Counted from the first letter of the stretch, positions 43,070 through 52,788 are shown. The stretch is DNA of 64,000 nucleotides from Ruminococcus sp. (GCA_017623515.1 JAGAOV010000003.1:1-64000); one strand, 5' to 3'. Numbers and translations are program-made. Notes: generated from the sequence alone by a model not told the origin.

Positions 43070-43675
43070 ATGGACAAAAAATCAATGTACAAACTCTCAT
43101 ACGGCTTATTCGTTCTTTCAACAAAGCTTGGAGAACGCTGTCAGGGATGTATCATCAACACTGCAATGCAGGTAACAACAACCCCTAATCGTATCACTAT
43201 TACAGTAAATAAGGAAAATCTCACTCACAATGTACTGTTGTACACAAAGGAATTCAATATATCCATTATCTCAGAAGAAGCAGACTTTGAGCTTTTCAGA
43301 CACTTCGGATTCCAAAGCGGAAGAGATACTGATAAATTTGCAGATTTCAGTGAGCAGAAAAATGCACCTAACGGAATGCCCGTTGTAACAAAGGGGACGA
43401 ATGCATGGATTTCGGGCAAGGTTATTGACACAGTTGACCTTGGAACGCATACCATGTTTATTGCAGATGTTACAGACGGCGAGGTGCTGTCTGATGTACC
43501 CTCTGCAACATATGCTTATTATCAGGATAATATTAAGCCCAAGCCCGCAAAAAAGCCGGACGAGACCGGCTACAGATGCAGGATATGCGGATATGTGCAT
43601 AAGGGCGAGGAACTGCCGGAGGATTTCATCTGTCCTATCTGCAAGCATGGTGCGGATGATTTTGAGAAAATTTAA
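43070..43675 (+). CDS. High-molecular-weight rubredoxin (flavin reductase-rubredoxin fusion)
   Basis: A 201-residue fusion: an FMN-binding flavin-reductase-like domain (1-150) and a C-terminal rubredoxin (about 158-201) with YRCRICGYVHKGE and DFICPICKHGADDF, giving the four iron cysteines. Such HMW rubredoxins reduce flavodiiron proteins that remove oxygen or NO in clostridia and Moorella. AGGAGG lies nine bases before the ATG at 43070. Its presence, like the superoxide reductase gene, indicates oxygen defence of an anaerobe. Confidence 0.92.
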   Translation: MDKKSMYKLSYGLFVLSTKLGERCQGCIINTAMQVTTTPNRITITVNKENLTHNVLLYTKEFNISIISEEADFELFRHFGFQSGRDTDKFADFSEQKNAPNGMPVVTKGTNAWISGKVIDTVDLGTHTMFIADVTDGEVLSDVPSATYAYYQDNIKPKPAKKPDETGYRCRICGYVHKGEELPEDFICPICKHGADDFEKI

Positions 43676-43721
43676 AATGTAGTTTATATGCGTTTGATAA
43701 AATATTCCTAATTGCATGAAC

Positions 43722-43859
43722 TGTAGGGGACGCTCCTTACTGAAGCCTGTCCCATTTGTCCTACGGACATTTCCCCATTCCATGGGGAATACCCTCGTCA
43801 TCCCATTAATTACGCTCAACACCTGCGGGGCGTCTAAAGACCGCCCCCTACATATTCTG
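43722..43859. repeat. Palindromic intergenic repeat, copy B (with insertion)
   Basis: The ends CTGTAGGGGACGCTCC and GACCGCCCCCTACA match the family, but the middle is longer and contains another small inverted repeat (CCCATT...CCATGGGG). Its right flank, read inverted (TAATTTATCGTTCAGTTAAG), matches the left flank of copy D. Confidence 0.75.
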
Positions 43860-43918
43860 TCTTAACTGAACGATAAATTACAATTTACACCAAACTATTC
43901 ATAACCGAAACCAAAAAC

Positions 43919-43955
43919 AGAGCCGCTGCAAACCTGACGCAGCGGCTCTTGCTTT
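43919..43955 (-). terminator. Terminator of the BFD-like gene
   Basis: AGAGCCGCTGC and GCAGCGGCTCT form an 11-bp stem with T-tracts on both strands, so it may serve in both directions. Confidence 0.85.
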
Positions 43956-44150
43956 TTACTTATTCATAATCTCTGAAATTGCGTCAAGGATCTTGTCATG
44001 ACATCCGCCGCAGCCTGTGGAACAGTGTGTAATTTCCTGAACATGCTGAAAAGCGGAAAGCACGTCAGTAAAGCTGGTCATAGTGTGCAGTGCGTCTTCA
44101 ACGTCGGCATAGGTAACTCCCATGCAGTGGCATATCTCGTAGTTATTCAT
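43956..44150 (-). CDS. BFD-like [2Fe-2S] protein
   Basis: A 64-residue protein of the bacterioferritin-associated ferredoxin type. The ligands are ICHC near the N-terminus and STGCGGC near the C-terminus, in a helical context (VTYADVEDALHTM). It may act as a small electron carrier, for example in iron release or NAD(P)H-dependent reductions. ATG 44150 follows AAAGGAAC by seven bases; a longer upstream reading contains the promoter and is rejected. The leader contains the hairpin ACAGCAT-CGGA-ATGCTGT. Confidence 0.85.
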   Translation of the reverse strand: MNNYEICHCMGVTYADVEDALHTMTSFTDVLSAFQHVQEITHCSTGCGGCHDKILDAISEIMNK

Positions 44151-44198
44151 ATCAATTGTTCCTTTCTGTACAGCATTCCGATGCTGTTTATTTTTTAT

Positions 44199-44227
44199 AG
44201 TATAGCATATTTTCGCTCTGTTGTCAA
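44199..44227 (-). promoter_or_regulatory. Promoter of the BFD-like gene
   Basis: Minus-strand TTGACA (44227-44222) and TATACT (44204-44199), spacer 17. Confidence 0.82.
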
Positions 44228-44283
44228 TAATTATTTTCAACAGCGAAAGATAAAATTGGTCTGAATATGGCAATCACTGATGC

Positions 44284-44316
44284 AAAAAAAGACTGCCGCA
44301 CATCGTACAGCAGTCC
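44284..44316 (-). terminator. Terminator after rny
   Basis: On the minus strand GGACTGCTG...CGGCAGTC forms a stem followed by TTTTTTT. Confidence 0.75.
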
Positions 44317-44335
44317 ACTTAATGTTATAATATCA

Positions 44336-45937
44336 TCACTTAGCGTAGTCAACTACACGGCTTTCACGAATCAGATTAATCTTGATCTGTCCCGGATAAT
44401 CCATCTCAGCCTCGATCTGTTTAGCGATCTGACGTGCAACCAGTACCATCTTCTCATCATTGATAGCTTCCGGCACTACCATTACACGTATCTCTCTGCC
44501 AGCCTGAAGAGCATAGCACTTGTCAACGCCCTCATAGGATGCACAGATGCTCTCAAGCTTCTGGAGACGCTTGATGTAGTTTTCATAGTTTTCACTTCTT
44601 GCAGCCGGTCTTGCAGCGGAAATAGCGTCTGCTGCCTGAACGATACATGCAATAGCAGTCTTAGGCTCAACATCATTATGGTGCGCCTCAACTGCATGAA
44701 TAACCTCTGCGCTTTCGTTGTACTTCTTACATACATCCACACCGATCTGTACGTGTGATCCTTCGATCTCCGCAGTAAGAGCCTTACCAATATCATGGAG
44801 GAGACCTGCTCTTCTTGCAAGGTTAGCGTCAACGCCCAGCTCAGATGCAAGTATACCTGCAAGCTTAGCAACCTCGATAGAGTGGTTCAGTACGTTCTGG
44901 CGGTAGCTTGTACGGTAGTACAAACGTCCAAGAAGCTTAACAAGCTCGTGATTGATACCATGTACGTTTGTTTCAAGGATAGCTCTTTCGCCCTCCTGAC
45001 GTATGCGGTGTTCAACCTCACGCTTTGCCTTTTCAACCATTTCCTCGATCTTTGTGGGATGTATTCTTCCGTCAGCGATAAGCTTCTCAAGAGCGATACG
45101 TGCAATCTCACGGCGAACATGGTCGAAACATGAAAGTGTTATAGCCTCAGGTGTGTCATCAATGATGAGATCAACACCTGTAAGTGTTTCGAGGGTTCTG
45201 ATATTTCGTCCCTCTCTGCCGATAATTCTGCCCTTCATTTCATCGTTGGGCAGCGGAACAACCGATACTGCTGTTTCAGATACCTGATCAGCTGCACATT
45301 TTGCAATAGCGAGTGAAATGTAATTTCTTGCCTTTTCCTCGCATTCATCCTTGAGCATCTGCTCATATGCTGTAACCTTTACAGCCTTTTCATGAACAAG
45401 CTCGTTTTCCATAGCACTGAGAATGTACTCCTTAGCCTGTTCACGAGTAAATTCAGAGATGCGCTCCAGAACATTCATCTGATCACGCTTCAGATCTTCA
45501 GCCTCCTGAAGTTTTTCCTCTGCACTTTTCAGTTTTTTCTGAAGAGTCTCTTCCTTGCGTTCAAGGTTGTCAGTTTTCTTATCAAGAGTTTCTTCCTTCT
45601 GCTGAATACGTCTTTCCTGACGGCTTATCTCAGAACGGCGATCCTTGATTTCCTTGTCCGCTTCAGAGCGCAGCTTGTGAATCTCATCCTTGGCTTCTAC
45701 CAATGCGCTCTTCTTTTTGTTTTCTGCTTCTCTTTTCGCATCAGAGAGAATGCGGTCTGCTTCCTTCTCTGCTGATCCAATTGCTGCTTCAGCCTGCTGC
45801 TTTCTCTGCTCTATACCAGCTGCCACGCCTGCGTCATACGCCTGCTGCTTCTTGCCGTTCATAAAAATCACTCCGACAGCACAGCCCAGTATAAGAGTGA
45901 TCACAGCGACTGCAATCATCACCCAAATTGAAATCAT
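44336..45937 (-). CDS. rny: Ribonuclease Y
   Basis: A 533-residue membrane-anchored endoribonuclease that starts mRNA decay in Firmicutes. An N-terminal helix ([23 protein letters not shown]) is followed by a long charged coiled coil (about 35-190), a KH domain with [15 protein letters not shown], and the HD domain with metal ligands in [10 protein letters not shown] and LLHDIGKA. The C-terminus is normal. AGGAGG stands before the start. A consensus promoter lies 350 bases upstream, leaving a long leader. Confidence 0.96.
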   Translation of the reverse strand: MISIWVMIAVAVITLILGCAVGVIFMNGKKQQAYDAGVAAGIEQRKQQAEAAIGSAEKEADRILSDAKREAENKKKSALVEAKDEIHKLRSEADKEIKDRRSEISRQERRIQQKEETLDKKTDNLERKEETLQKKLKSAEEKLQEAEDLKRDQMNVLERISEFTREQAKEYILSAMENELVHEKAVKVTAYEQMLKDECEEKARNYISLAIAKCAADQVSETAVSVVPLPNDEMKGRIIGREGRNIRTLETLTGVDLIIDDTPEAITLSCFDHVRREIARIALEKLIADGRIHPTKIEEMVEKAKREVEHRIRQEGERAILETNVHGINHELVKLLGRLYYRTSYRQNVLNHSIEVAKLAGILASELGVDANLARRAGLLHDIGKALTAEIEGSHVQIGVDVCKKYNESAEVIHAVEAHHNDVEPKTAIACIVQAADAISAARPAARSENYENYIKRLQKLESICASYEGVDKCYALQAGREIRVMVVPEAINDEKMVLVARQIAKQIEAEMDYPGQIKINLIRESRVVDYAK

Positions 45938-46011
45938 ATTGTGTGCACAACCTCCTTTATAAATTTGCTTTTGTATTTTTATACAAGCGTTCCGGCGGTA
46001 TGTGCGCTTTC

Positions 46012-46290
46012 TTATTCATTGATGTATGGTCTGCTGCATCTGATGAAAATGCACAGAACCCTTTCTGTCTGTTCCTCACTTCCCGTCTGCCATGAGACGA
46101 CATCTGAAATTTTTTCGCAGACCAAATCTGCGTACATTTCTCCATATGAGGCATCTCTGCCAAAAAATCCATTGTTATGGATACAAATCTATGAATCAGT
46201 AGCTTCACATACTGCTTTCATGATAACCAGCTCTGCGGAGAACCGTTCTCCACAGCAAACTGCACATCTTGTAATTCTATACAGCTCTTT
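46012..46290 (-). pseudogene. Possible small Cys-containing ORF with in-frame TAG in the rny leader
   Basis: Between the rny promoter and rny the minus strand holds one frame of about 90 codons broken by a single TAG (46191-46189). Before it: RCAVCCGERFSAELVIMKA; after it: NGFFGRDASYGEMYADLVCE and then ISDVVSWQTGSEEQTERV, ending PYINE and TAA. Composition is protein-like and CxxC-type cysteines occur, but no start codon with a ribosome site is seen. It may be a decayed gene, or chance. Confidence 0.3.
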
Positions 46291-46291
46291 T

Positions 46292-46320
46292 ATTGTACAC
46301 TTTTTTTATCCCTCTGTCAA
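46292..46320 (-). promoter_or_regulatory. Promoter upstream of rny
   Basis: Minus-strand TTGACA (46320-46315) and TACAAT (46297-46292), spacer 17. Confidence 0.8.
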
Positions 46321-46437
46321 GTCACACAGCGTAAATTATCGGCTTTCTATATGAATTTTTTTAAAACATACTTCACCTGAGGAATATTTCTGTTCTTTGT
46401 GCTAAAAGACAGAATTATTCTTTGTGCAATATGCTTC

Positions 46438-46466
46438 TTGAAATGTATGTGAGTGTATGGTATAAT
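46438..46466 (+). promoter_or_regulatory. Promoter of the second solute-binding protein gene
   Basis: TTGAAA (46438-46443) and TATAAT (46461-46466), spacer 17. Confidence 0.8.
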
Positions 46467-46524
46467 ATTGCTATATGTATATGTGCGGCAGAATATGCCG
46501 GCACTTGAAAAGGAGAAAAAATTT

Positions 46525-47925
46525 ATGAGAAGCTTAAAGGCTGTACTTAGCTGCATTCTTGCAGCTGCTATGTCAATGACTATGTTTGCCTGCGGTGATG
46601 CTAAGGAGGAGGTATCCATGAAGGATATTTCTGCAGATGTGCGTCAGCAGATAATTGATCTCGCAACCTCTGACCCGAATCTTACAGGCGAACTGGAAAA
46701 TAAAACTGTAAAGTGGATGTCTCCGTGGGACATCAATCCCTCCGATTGTTCCGGCAAGAGTACTCCTCTTGACCTTGCGATCTTTCAGGAAAGATACGGC
46801 GGCGTTATTGAGTGGTATCAGGTAAACCACAACACTCGCTACGATGACCTTGCAAATGCTATCAACAGCGACGAGGGTATCGACTTCTTCTTCGGCGGCG
46901 ATGGCGATGCTTTCCCAAAGGGTGCTCTCCGTGGCATGTTCGTGCCTTATGACGGCTATATCGACCTTGAATCTGAGCTTTGGGCTGACGTAAAGGACGC
47001 TAACGAGGGCATTTCATGGCAGGGCAAGCATTACCTTGCTGTAACTGATATTACAGGCGATAACTGCGCCGTTATCTACAACAGAAAGACCATTGAAGAA
47101 GCTGGTCTCGATGATCCGGCAGAGCTTTTTGCAGAGGGCGAATGGGACTGGGATGCGTTTGAGGAAATGCTTGAGGAATTCTGCGATTCCTCTGCTCAGA
47201 AGTATGGTATCGACAGTTGGTACTATGAGATCGGTCTTTCCCAGACAACAGGTGTACCCTATATCGGTCTTGAGGACGGTATTCTGGTAAATAACCTCCG
47301 TGATCCTAACCTTGAAAGAGTTCAGGACTGGATCTATGACCTTTATACAAAGGATTATATTGCACTGGGCAACGGCGACTACGGCTGGTCATCCAATCCC
47401 AACTACATAGGCGAAGGTAAGCTCCTGTTCCATCCATGCGGCACATGGGCTATCGGCAACGACACATGGAAGGAGACTTTCGGTGAGGATATGTTCTTTG
47501 TTCCTATGCCTAAGGATCCTGAATCTGACGTTCACTATGTTGCAGGCAAGATGAACGCTTACCTCTTTGTAAAGGGCGGACACAATCCGGAGGGTGCTGC
47601 AAAGTATCTCGACTGCCTCCGTTTCTCAAAGATGAGTGATGAGGTTCGTGAGATGGATAACCAGAAGCTTAGAGATGACTATGGATGGACTGACGAAATG
47701 ATCGAAATGGCTAACACCATGAATGAAATGGCTCTGGAGAATCCTACCTTTGACTTCTACATCGGCGTATCCTCTGATATTACAGATGTTCTGGACAGCA
47801 GTGTAAACGGTATACGTGCTACAGCGCATGGTGTTCCGTGGGCTGAATCTGTAAATGCAATCGACGCACAGATCCAGAACTTTGTTGACGAGGTAAATGA
47901 GGAAGCTGCGGCTTCTGCAAACTAA
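46525..47925 (+). CDS. Sugar ABC transporter substrate-binding lipoprotein, stand-alone
   Basis: A 466-residue family 1 solute-binding lipoprotein. The start at 46525 follows AAAGGAG; lipobox MFAC gives Cys23. Typical patches are VKWMSPWDINPSD, IDFFFGGDGDAFPKG, CAVIYNRKTIEEAGLDDPAELF, WDWDAFEEMLEEF and FHPCGTWAIGNDTWKE. The trap for a sugar would be rich in Trp and Asp. No permease or ATPase gene is adjacent: the downstream genes are a repeat, then tatD. It may serve one of the two permease pairs in the operon at 21921-30652. It has its own promoter. Confidence 0.9.
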   Translation: MRSLKAVLSCILAAAMSMTMFACGDAKEEVSMKDISADVRQQIIDLATSDPNLTGELENKTVKWMSPWDINPSDCSGKSTPLDLAIFQERYGGVIEWYQVNHNTRYDDLANAINSDEGIDFFFGGDGDAFPKGALRGMFVPYDGYIDLESELWADVKDANEGISWQGKHYLAVTDITGDNCAVIYNRKTIEEAGLDDPAELFAEGEWDWDAFEEMLEEFCDSSAQKYGIDSWYYEIGLSQTTGVPYIGLEDGILVNNLRDPNLERVQDWIYDLYTKDYIALGNGDYGWSSNPNYIGEGKLLFHPCGTWAIGNDTWKETFGEDMFFVPMPKDPESDVHYVAGKMNAYLFVKGGHNPEGAAKYLDCLRFSKMSDEVREMDNQKLRDDYGWTDEMIEMANTMNEMALENPTFDFYIGVSSDITDVLDSSVNGIRATAHGVPWAESVNAIDAQIQNFVDEVNEEAAASAN

Positions 47926-47952
47926 ATAATAAAATGAGCGTACCGACTTAGC

Positions 47953-48107
47953 CTTCGTTTTAGCAAGGGCAATGTTATTGCTTAATCAGCTGAATTGTAG
48001 GGGGCGGCGCCTTCGACGCCCCGTTGACGATTGTCATAAATTACGGGACGTCGAGGGCGCCGTCCCCTACACAAGTAGGTTGGTTACATTGTTAGTAAAG
48101 GGAGGCT
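47953..48107. repeat. Palindromic intergenic repeat, copy C
   Basis: TGTAGGGGGCGGCGCC pairs with GGCGCCGTCCCCTACA. The outer arm AAGGGCAATGTTATTGCTTAA at the left is related to copy A's right arm in inverse. It lies between the binding-protein gene and tatD; the remaining bases of the gap hold the end of copy C and a short leader. Confidence 0.85.
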
Positions 48108-48155
48108 TTTTTGGTGCGCTTTACACTTTTTATTAAATCATAACAGGAGAACCCT

Positions 48156-48929
48156 ATGAATAAAATTTTCGACACCCACGCTCACTACACCGACAGCGCA
48201 TTTGACGAGGACAGGGATGAGCTTCTTTCATCTCTTCCGGAAAAGAATGTAGGTCTTGTAATGCAGGCGTGTACAGACCTTCATGACGCTGAAAAAATAC
48301 TTGCCATTGCAGATAAGTACGAATATATATATGCGTCAGTAGGTATTCATCCAGAGAATATCGCCCTCAGCGCAGTTCCGGATGACGCATATGACCGTAT
48401 GAAAAGTCTTGCCCAGCATGAAAAGGTGCTTGCTATAGGTGAAATCGGTCTTGACTATCACTACGAGGGCTATGACAGAGAAGAGCAGATTAAGCTTTTC
48501 AGAATGCAGCTCCAGCTTGCAAAAGAACTCCAGCTGCCGGTAATCATCCACAGCCGTGACGCTACCGAGGACTGCATGAACATCCTCAGTGAATACAGAC
48601 CAAAGGGCGTTATGCACTGTTTCAGCGGAAGTGCGGAAACTGCAAAGGAAGTTATAGCCTTAGGAATGTACATCGGCTTTACAGGAGTGCTTACCTTTAA
48701 GAATGCGAAAAAGGCTCTCCGTGCATTGGAGGTAATACCGGAAGACAGGCTTGTTCTTGAAACAGACTGCCCTTACATGGCACCTGTTCCGTTCAGAGGA
48801 AAACGCTGCGACAGCTCCATGATAATCCATACAGCCGAGGCTGCCGGAAATGTAATGAAAAAAACAACGGACGAGGTTCTCCGCCTTACCTATGAAAACG
48901 GAATGAGACTTTATGAAATGAAAGGATAA
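48156..48929 (+). CDS. TatD-family metal-dependent hydrolase/DNase
   Basis: A 257-residue TIM-barrel hydrolase. The metal ligands are visible: IFDTHAHYTDSAF (HxH), AIGEIGLDYHY (Glu), PVIIHSRDA (His), VMHCFSGS (His) and LETDCPYMAP (Asp). Such proteins cleave DNA or process aminoacyl-type substrates; the in vivo role is not settled. ACAGGAG precedes the ATG. The CaCA exchanger gene begins six bases after the stop, so the two are one transcript. Confidence 0.93.
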   Translation: MNKIFDTHAHYTDSAFDEDRDELLSSLPEKNVGLVMQACTDLHDAEKILAIADKYEYIYASVGIHPENIALSAVPDDAYDRMKSLAQHEKVLAIGEIGLDYHYEGYDREEQIKLFRMQLQLAKELQLPVIIHSRDATEDCMNILSEYRPKGVMHCFSGSAETAKEVIALGMYIGFTGVLTFKNAKKALRALEVIPEDRLVLETDCPYMAPVPFRGKRCDSSMIIHTAEAAGNVMKKTTDEVLRLTYENGMRLYEMKG

Positions 48930-48935
48930 ACTATT

Positions 48936-49919
48936 ATGACTAACATCGGATTTATGCTCCTTGCGGCAGTTGGACTTGTTGTAAGCTTTGTACTGCTGGT
49001 AAAGGGTGCGGATTATTTTGTAGACGGATGCGTTTCAATCGCTAAACTTCTCCGTGTGCCGAATCTTATTATCGGACTTACCATTGTAGCTATGGGAACA
49101 AGCGCACCGGAGGCTGCGGTAAGTATTTCCAGTGCAATTACAGATCCATCTAACGCCGGCATTACTGTCGGCAATCTGCTGGGTTCAAATCTTCTGAATA
49201 TTCTCGTAATACTCGGCGTATCCGCTGTAATAGTTCCTATCAGCGTTGACAGATCTCTTCTCAAAAAGGACTTCCCTCTTCTTATGGGTTCAGCTATCCT
49301 TGTACCGCTGCTGTTCTGGATATTCGGCTTAAAGGGTACACGTCTTGCTGGTGTTATAGTTCTTGCACTTTTTGCTGTTTTCATGGTATGGACTGTTATG
49401 AATGCCCTTACCAGCCGAAAGAACGCACTGAATGCGCCTTCTGAGGATGTTCCCGATGAAAAGCCCATGTCTGTGCCTAAAAGCATCATCTATGCTGTTG
49501 CTGGTCTTGCAGTAGTTATCGGCGGCGGTCAGCTTGCTGTTACTTGTGCAAAGTACATTGCACACGGCATTGGTATAAGCGATTCCCTCATAGGACTTAC
49601 AGTCGTTGCTCTTGGCACATCCCTGCCGGAGCTTATCACATCTGTAGTTGCTGCAAGAAAGGGCAACAGTGACTTGGCTCTGGGCAATGTCATCGGCTCA
49701 AATCTCTTCAATATCCTCATGGTTCTTGGTCTTGCTATGATAATTGCGCCATTCTCCGTATCAATGGAAAGCATGATAGATGCTCTCGTGGTTCTCGGCG
49801 TTTCTGCGGTATGCTATATTTCCGCTTTCGGAAAAAAGATCGGAAGAGGCTGGGGTATCATTTATCTGCTGCTCTATGCGGTGTATCTGACTTATATTAT
49901 TATAAGAGATTTAGCATAA
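48936..49919 (+). CDS. Calcium/sodium antiporter (CaCA, YrbG type)
   Basis: A 327-residue antiporter with ten helices in two inverted halves. The alpha repeats are MGTSAPEAAVSISSAI with GNLLGSNLLNIL, and LGTSLPELITSVVAA with GNVIGSNLFNIL. The acidic residues of GTSAPE and GTSLPE bind Ca2+. It probably exports Ca2+ in exchange for Na+ or H+. A Ca2+-type P-ATPase follows in the same direction after a terminator, suggesting a local calcium-export theme. Confidence 0.93.
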   Translation: MTNIGFMLLAAVGLVVSFVLLVKGADYFVDGCVSIAKLLRVPNLIIGLTIVAMGTSAPEAAVSISSAITDPSNAGITVGNLLGSNLLNILVILGVSAVIVPISVDRSLLKKDFPLLMGSAILVPLLFWIFGLKGTRLAGVIVLALFAVFMVWTVMNALTSRKNALNAPSEDVPDEKPMSVPKSIIYAVAGLAVVIGGGQLAVTCAKYIAHGIGISDSLIGLTVVALGTSLPELITSVVAARKGNSDLALGNVIGSNLFNILMVLGLAMIIAPFSVSMESMIDALVVLGVSAVCYISAFGKKIGRGWGIIYLLLYAVYLTYIIIRDLA

Positions 49920-49947
49920 TTGCTTGATCATCTGAATAATTCAACTT

Positions 49948-49977
49948 ATGGGCAGCTGTTGGCTGCCCATTTTTCAT
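49948..49977 (+). terminator. Terminator after the CaCA gene
   Basis: ATGGGCAGC and GCTGCCCAT pair around TGTTG, followed by TTTTC. Confidence 0.85.
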
Positions 49978-50073
49978 TGCATCTCTAATATAACCTCCCA
50001 AAAAACAGTTCTCAATCCTGATTCATCCGCATACTCTGTAAAAGGATCAGCAATTCATACGGAGGTGGTCGCT

Positions 50074-52608
50074 ATGTCAGGACTTACACAGCTGGAAGCG
50101 CAGGAGCGTCTTGCCAGAGATGGTGAAAATGCTCTTGCACAGGGAAAGCAAAACAGCGTTATGAAAATATTCCTCGGACAGTTCCGTGACTTTATGGTAA
50201 TGATACTGCTTATAGGCGCAGTTATTGCCGGTCTGCTCGGTGAAATTACCGATGCAGTTACAATTATTCTCATAGTTCTGCTCAATGCAGTCCTTGGGTT
50301 CGTTCAGGAGTACCGGACGGAACGCACACTTGAAGCTCTGAGGAATATGACAGCACCAAAGGCACTTGTATGCCGTGACGGAGAATGGATGAAGATACCG
50401 GCACGTTTTCTGGTATGCGGCGATCTTGTGCGCATTGAAGCAGGTGACAATGTTCCGGCAGACCTTGCACTCACCCTTGCAGAGGGTATCGCAGTTCAGG
50501 AATCAGCACTTACCGGAGAATCTGCACCAGTCTCCAAACAGGTATCCGAGCCTTTGCCGGAAACAAACGAGCTGCACCAGAAGGGCGTGGTTTATTCAGG
50601 CACAGGCGTACTTCGTGGAAGAGGTGAGGGCATTGTAATAGCGTCAGGAGTGAAAACCCAGATGGGACAGATCTCCGAAAGCCTTTCATCCATTGAGGAT
50701 TCTCTTACTCCTCTGCAAAAACGCCTTGCAGGTCTGGGAAAGGCTGTAGGTCTCCTCTGCATAGGCGTTTGTATAGTGGTATTCCTTGCAGGTGTACTCC
50801 GTGGAGAGCCTGTATTCGATATGCTCATGACAGGCATCACTATTGCCATCGCCGCTATTCCTGAAGGACTTCCTGCAACTGTAACCATTGCCCTTGCCCT
50901 TGCAGTAAGCCGTATGCGAACAAAAAATGCCCTTGTAAACCGCCTGCACAGCGTAGAAACTCTTGGCTGTACAAATATTATATGCTCTGATAAAACGGGA
51001 ACTATCACCGAAAATAAAATGACCGTCACCGAAATGAGCATTAACGGAAAGGCATATACAGTTTCGGCAAAATCTGTTTTCACAGACGGAAAATCTGCGG
51101 ATGTTAAAACAGACGCTCCTTTCCGTGAAGTGCTTCTCTGCGGAATACTTTGCAGCACAGCAGAGGAAAACGAGGGTGATCCTACAGAGACAGCCATACT
51201 TGCAGCAGCAGTCAAGGCTGGGCTAAACGTAAAGCAGGTAAGAAAGCATTACAAGCGAACATCCATAGAGCCTTTTGACAGCGACAAAAAATATATGCAG
51301 GCTGCTGTGGATTTTGACGGCAGACGTAAGGTATATGTAAAGGGTGCGGCAGATGTTCTCCTGAAAATGTGCAGGAAATGTATTCATAACGGCGCAGAAG
51401 CTCCTCTTACTGAGGAGCATGTAAAACTTATTGAAAAATCAGTAAGAGAAATGTCTGCTAAGGCTCTGAGGGTTCTCGGCTTTGCATACGGTGATGATGA
51501 AAATGATCTTGTTTTCGCCGGCATATGCGGAATGCAGGATCCTCCTAGACCTGCTGCAAAAAAAGCCATATCGGACTGCGCACGGGCAAGGATACGCACT
51601 GTTATGATAACAGGAGACCATCCGGAGACAGCCGCTGCGATTGCAGAAACGGCAGGCATTCCAAAAGCGGAGAACGTTCTCACAGGCAATGAGATCGACA
51701 GAATGACAGACCAGCAGCTTGCGGCTTCAGCGGAGACCTGCGGCGTTTTCGCAAGAGTAAGCCCTGCCCATAAGCTGAGACTTGTAAGAGCCTTTCAGTC
51801 AAAGGGAAATGTAGTTGCCATGACAGGTGACGGAGTAAATGACGCTCCTGCTATCAAGGCGGCGGATGTTGGAGTGGCAATGGGTAAAAATGGAACGGAT
51901 GTGGCTCGTCAGGCGGCTGATATGGTTCTTCTTGATGATAATTTCGCAACATTAGCAGGTGCAGTGGAGCAAGGACGGTGCGTATATGCAAATATACGAA
52001 AGTTTGTGCGGTATCTTCTCTCCTGCAATATCGGCGAGGTAATGACTATGTTCCTCGGCATTCTTATGGGTATGCCAACGCCTCTTCTGCCTACGCAGCT
52101 TCTCCTTGTGAATCTTGTAACAGACGGACTTCCGGCAATAGCACTTGGACTTGAACCGCCCGATCCTGAAAACATGCAGAAACCGCCGAGAAAGCAGGAT
52201 GAAAGCTTTTTCTCCGGAGGGCTTATGCAGAAAATTGGTATCAGAGGTATTCTCATAGGACTTTGTACTCTGGGTGCATTCGGAACGGCAATGAGAACCG
52301 AGGGTGATCTTACCGGCGCACGTACAGCGGCACTCTGTACACTTGTAATATCACAGCTTATACATGTTTTTGAGTGCAAGTCTGAGACAAAGAGCCTTCT
52401 CCGTATTCCGTACAGGAATAATGTAAAGCTTATCGGCGCAGTTTTAATATCTCTTGCGGTGCTGCTGGCAGCGGTTCTTGTGCCTGCTATGCAGGTTATT
52501 TTTGGTACAGCAACGCTTTCCGCAGCCGGCTGGCTCTGTACACTTGCATTTTCCTTTGCAGTTCCCTTGCTTGCGTCTGCCGGAACTGCCAGAAAAAGAA
52601 AGGATTGA
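50074..52608 (+). CDS. P-type cation ATPase, Ca2+-transporting type (P2A/P2B)
   Basis: An 844-residue ATP-driven pump. The start at 50074 follows GGAGG; earlier in-frame sequence includes the preceding terminator and is rejected. In order: N-terminal cation ATPase segment (MSGLTQLEAQERLARDGENAL), four helices, actuator LTGESAPV, the helix 4 site AIPEGLPATVTIALA, phosphorylation site CSDKTGTITENKMT, nucleotide domain, hinge TGDGVNDAPAIKAADVGVAMG, and six C-terminal helices with NLVTDGLPAIALGLE. PEGLP in helix 4 and NLVTDG in helix 6 are typical of Ca2+ pumps. It exports Ca2+ or, less likely, Mn2+. No terminator of its own was clearly seen before the repeat that follows. Confidence 0.93.
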   Translation: MSGLTQLEAQERLARDGENALAQGKQNSVMKIFLGQFRDFMVMILLIGAVIAGLLGEITDAVTIILIVLLNAVLGFVQEYRTERTLEALRNMTAPKALVCRDGEWMKIPARFLVCGDLVRIEAGDNVPADLALTLAEGIAVQESALTGESAPVSKQVSEPLPETNELHQKGVVYSGTGVLRGRGEGIVIASGVKTQMGQISESLSSIEDSLTPLQKRLAGLGKAVGLLCIGVCIVVFLAGVLRGEPVFDMLMTGITIAIAAIPEGLPATVTIALALAVSRMRTKNALVNRLHSVETLGCTNIICSDKTGTITENKMTVTEMSINGKAYTVSAKSVFTDGKSADVKTDAPFREVLLCGILCSTAEENEGDPTETAILAAAVKAGLNVKQVRKHYKRTSIEPFDSDKKYMQAAVDFDGRRKVYVKGAADVLLKMCRKCIHNGAEAPLTEEHVKLIEKSVREMSAKALRVLGFAYGDDENDLVFAGICGMQDPPRPAAKKAISDCARARIRTVMITGDHPETAAAIAETAGIPKAENVLTGNEIDRMTDQQLAASAETCGVFARVSPAHKLRLVRAFQSKGNVVAMTGDGVNDAPAIKAADVGVAMGKNGTDVARQAADMVLLDDNFATLAGAVEQGRCVYANIRKFVRYLLSCNIGEVMTMFLGILMGMPTPLLPTQLLLVNLVTDGLPAIALGLEPPDPENMQKPPRKQDESFFSGGLMQKIGIRGILIGLCTLGAFGTAMRTEGDLTGARTAALCTLVISQLIHVFECKSETKSLLRIPYRNNVKLIGAVLISLAVLLAAVLVPAMQVIFGTATLSAAGWLCTLAFSFAVPLLASAGTARKRKD

Positions 52609-52624
52609 AATAAATTTTAATTTA

Positions 52625-52715
52625 TCGTTCAATTAAGATAAGAACATGTAGGGATCGGCATCTTCAATGTCCCGCAGGTGTTGTGACTGTTTAACGGGAT
52701 GTCGTGGTATCGTTT
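52625..52715. repeat. Palindromic intergenic repeat, copy D (degenerate)
   Basis: TGTAGGGATCGGCATC, ATGTCCCGC, AACGGGATGTCG and ATCGTTTCTGCA are decayed versions of the family arms. The left flank TAATTTATCGTTCAATTAAG matches the inverse right flank of copy B. Confidence 0.6.
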
Positions 52716-52734
52716 CTGCACCAATAAAACCCGA

Positions 52735-52772
52735 AAAAGGCTGCCGCAATATCAGATTGCAGCAGCCTTGTA
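52735..52772 (-). terminator. Terminator after glyS
   Basis: On the minus strand AAGGCTGC...GCAGCCTT pairs (inner TGCAATCTGATATTGCG also pairs), followed by TTTTTC. Confidence 0.82.
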
Positions 52773-52788
52773 TGCTTGATGATATATT

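Noticed and set aside
45941..46354. 137-codon plus-strand frame between rny and the binding protein gene
   Set aside because: It begins inside the rny ribosome site, has no Shine-Dalgarno of its own and lies opposite the rny promoter and leader.
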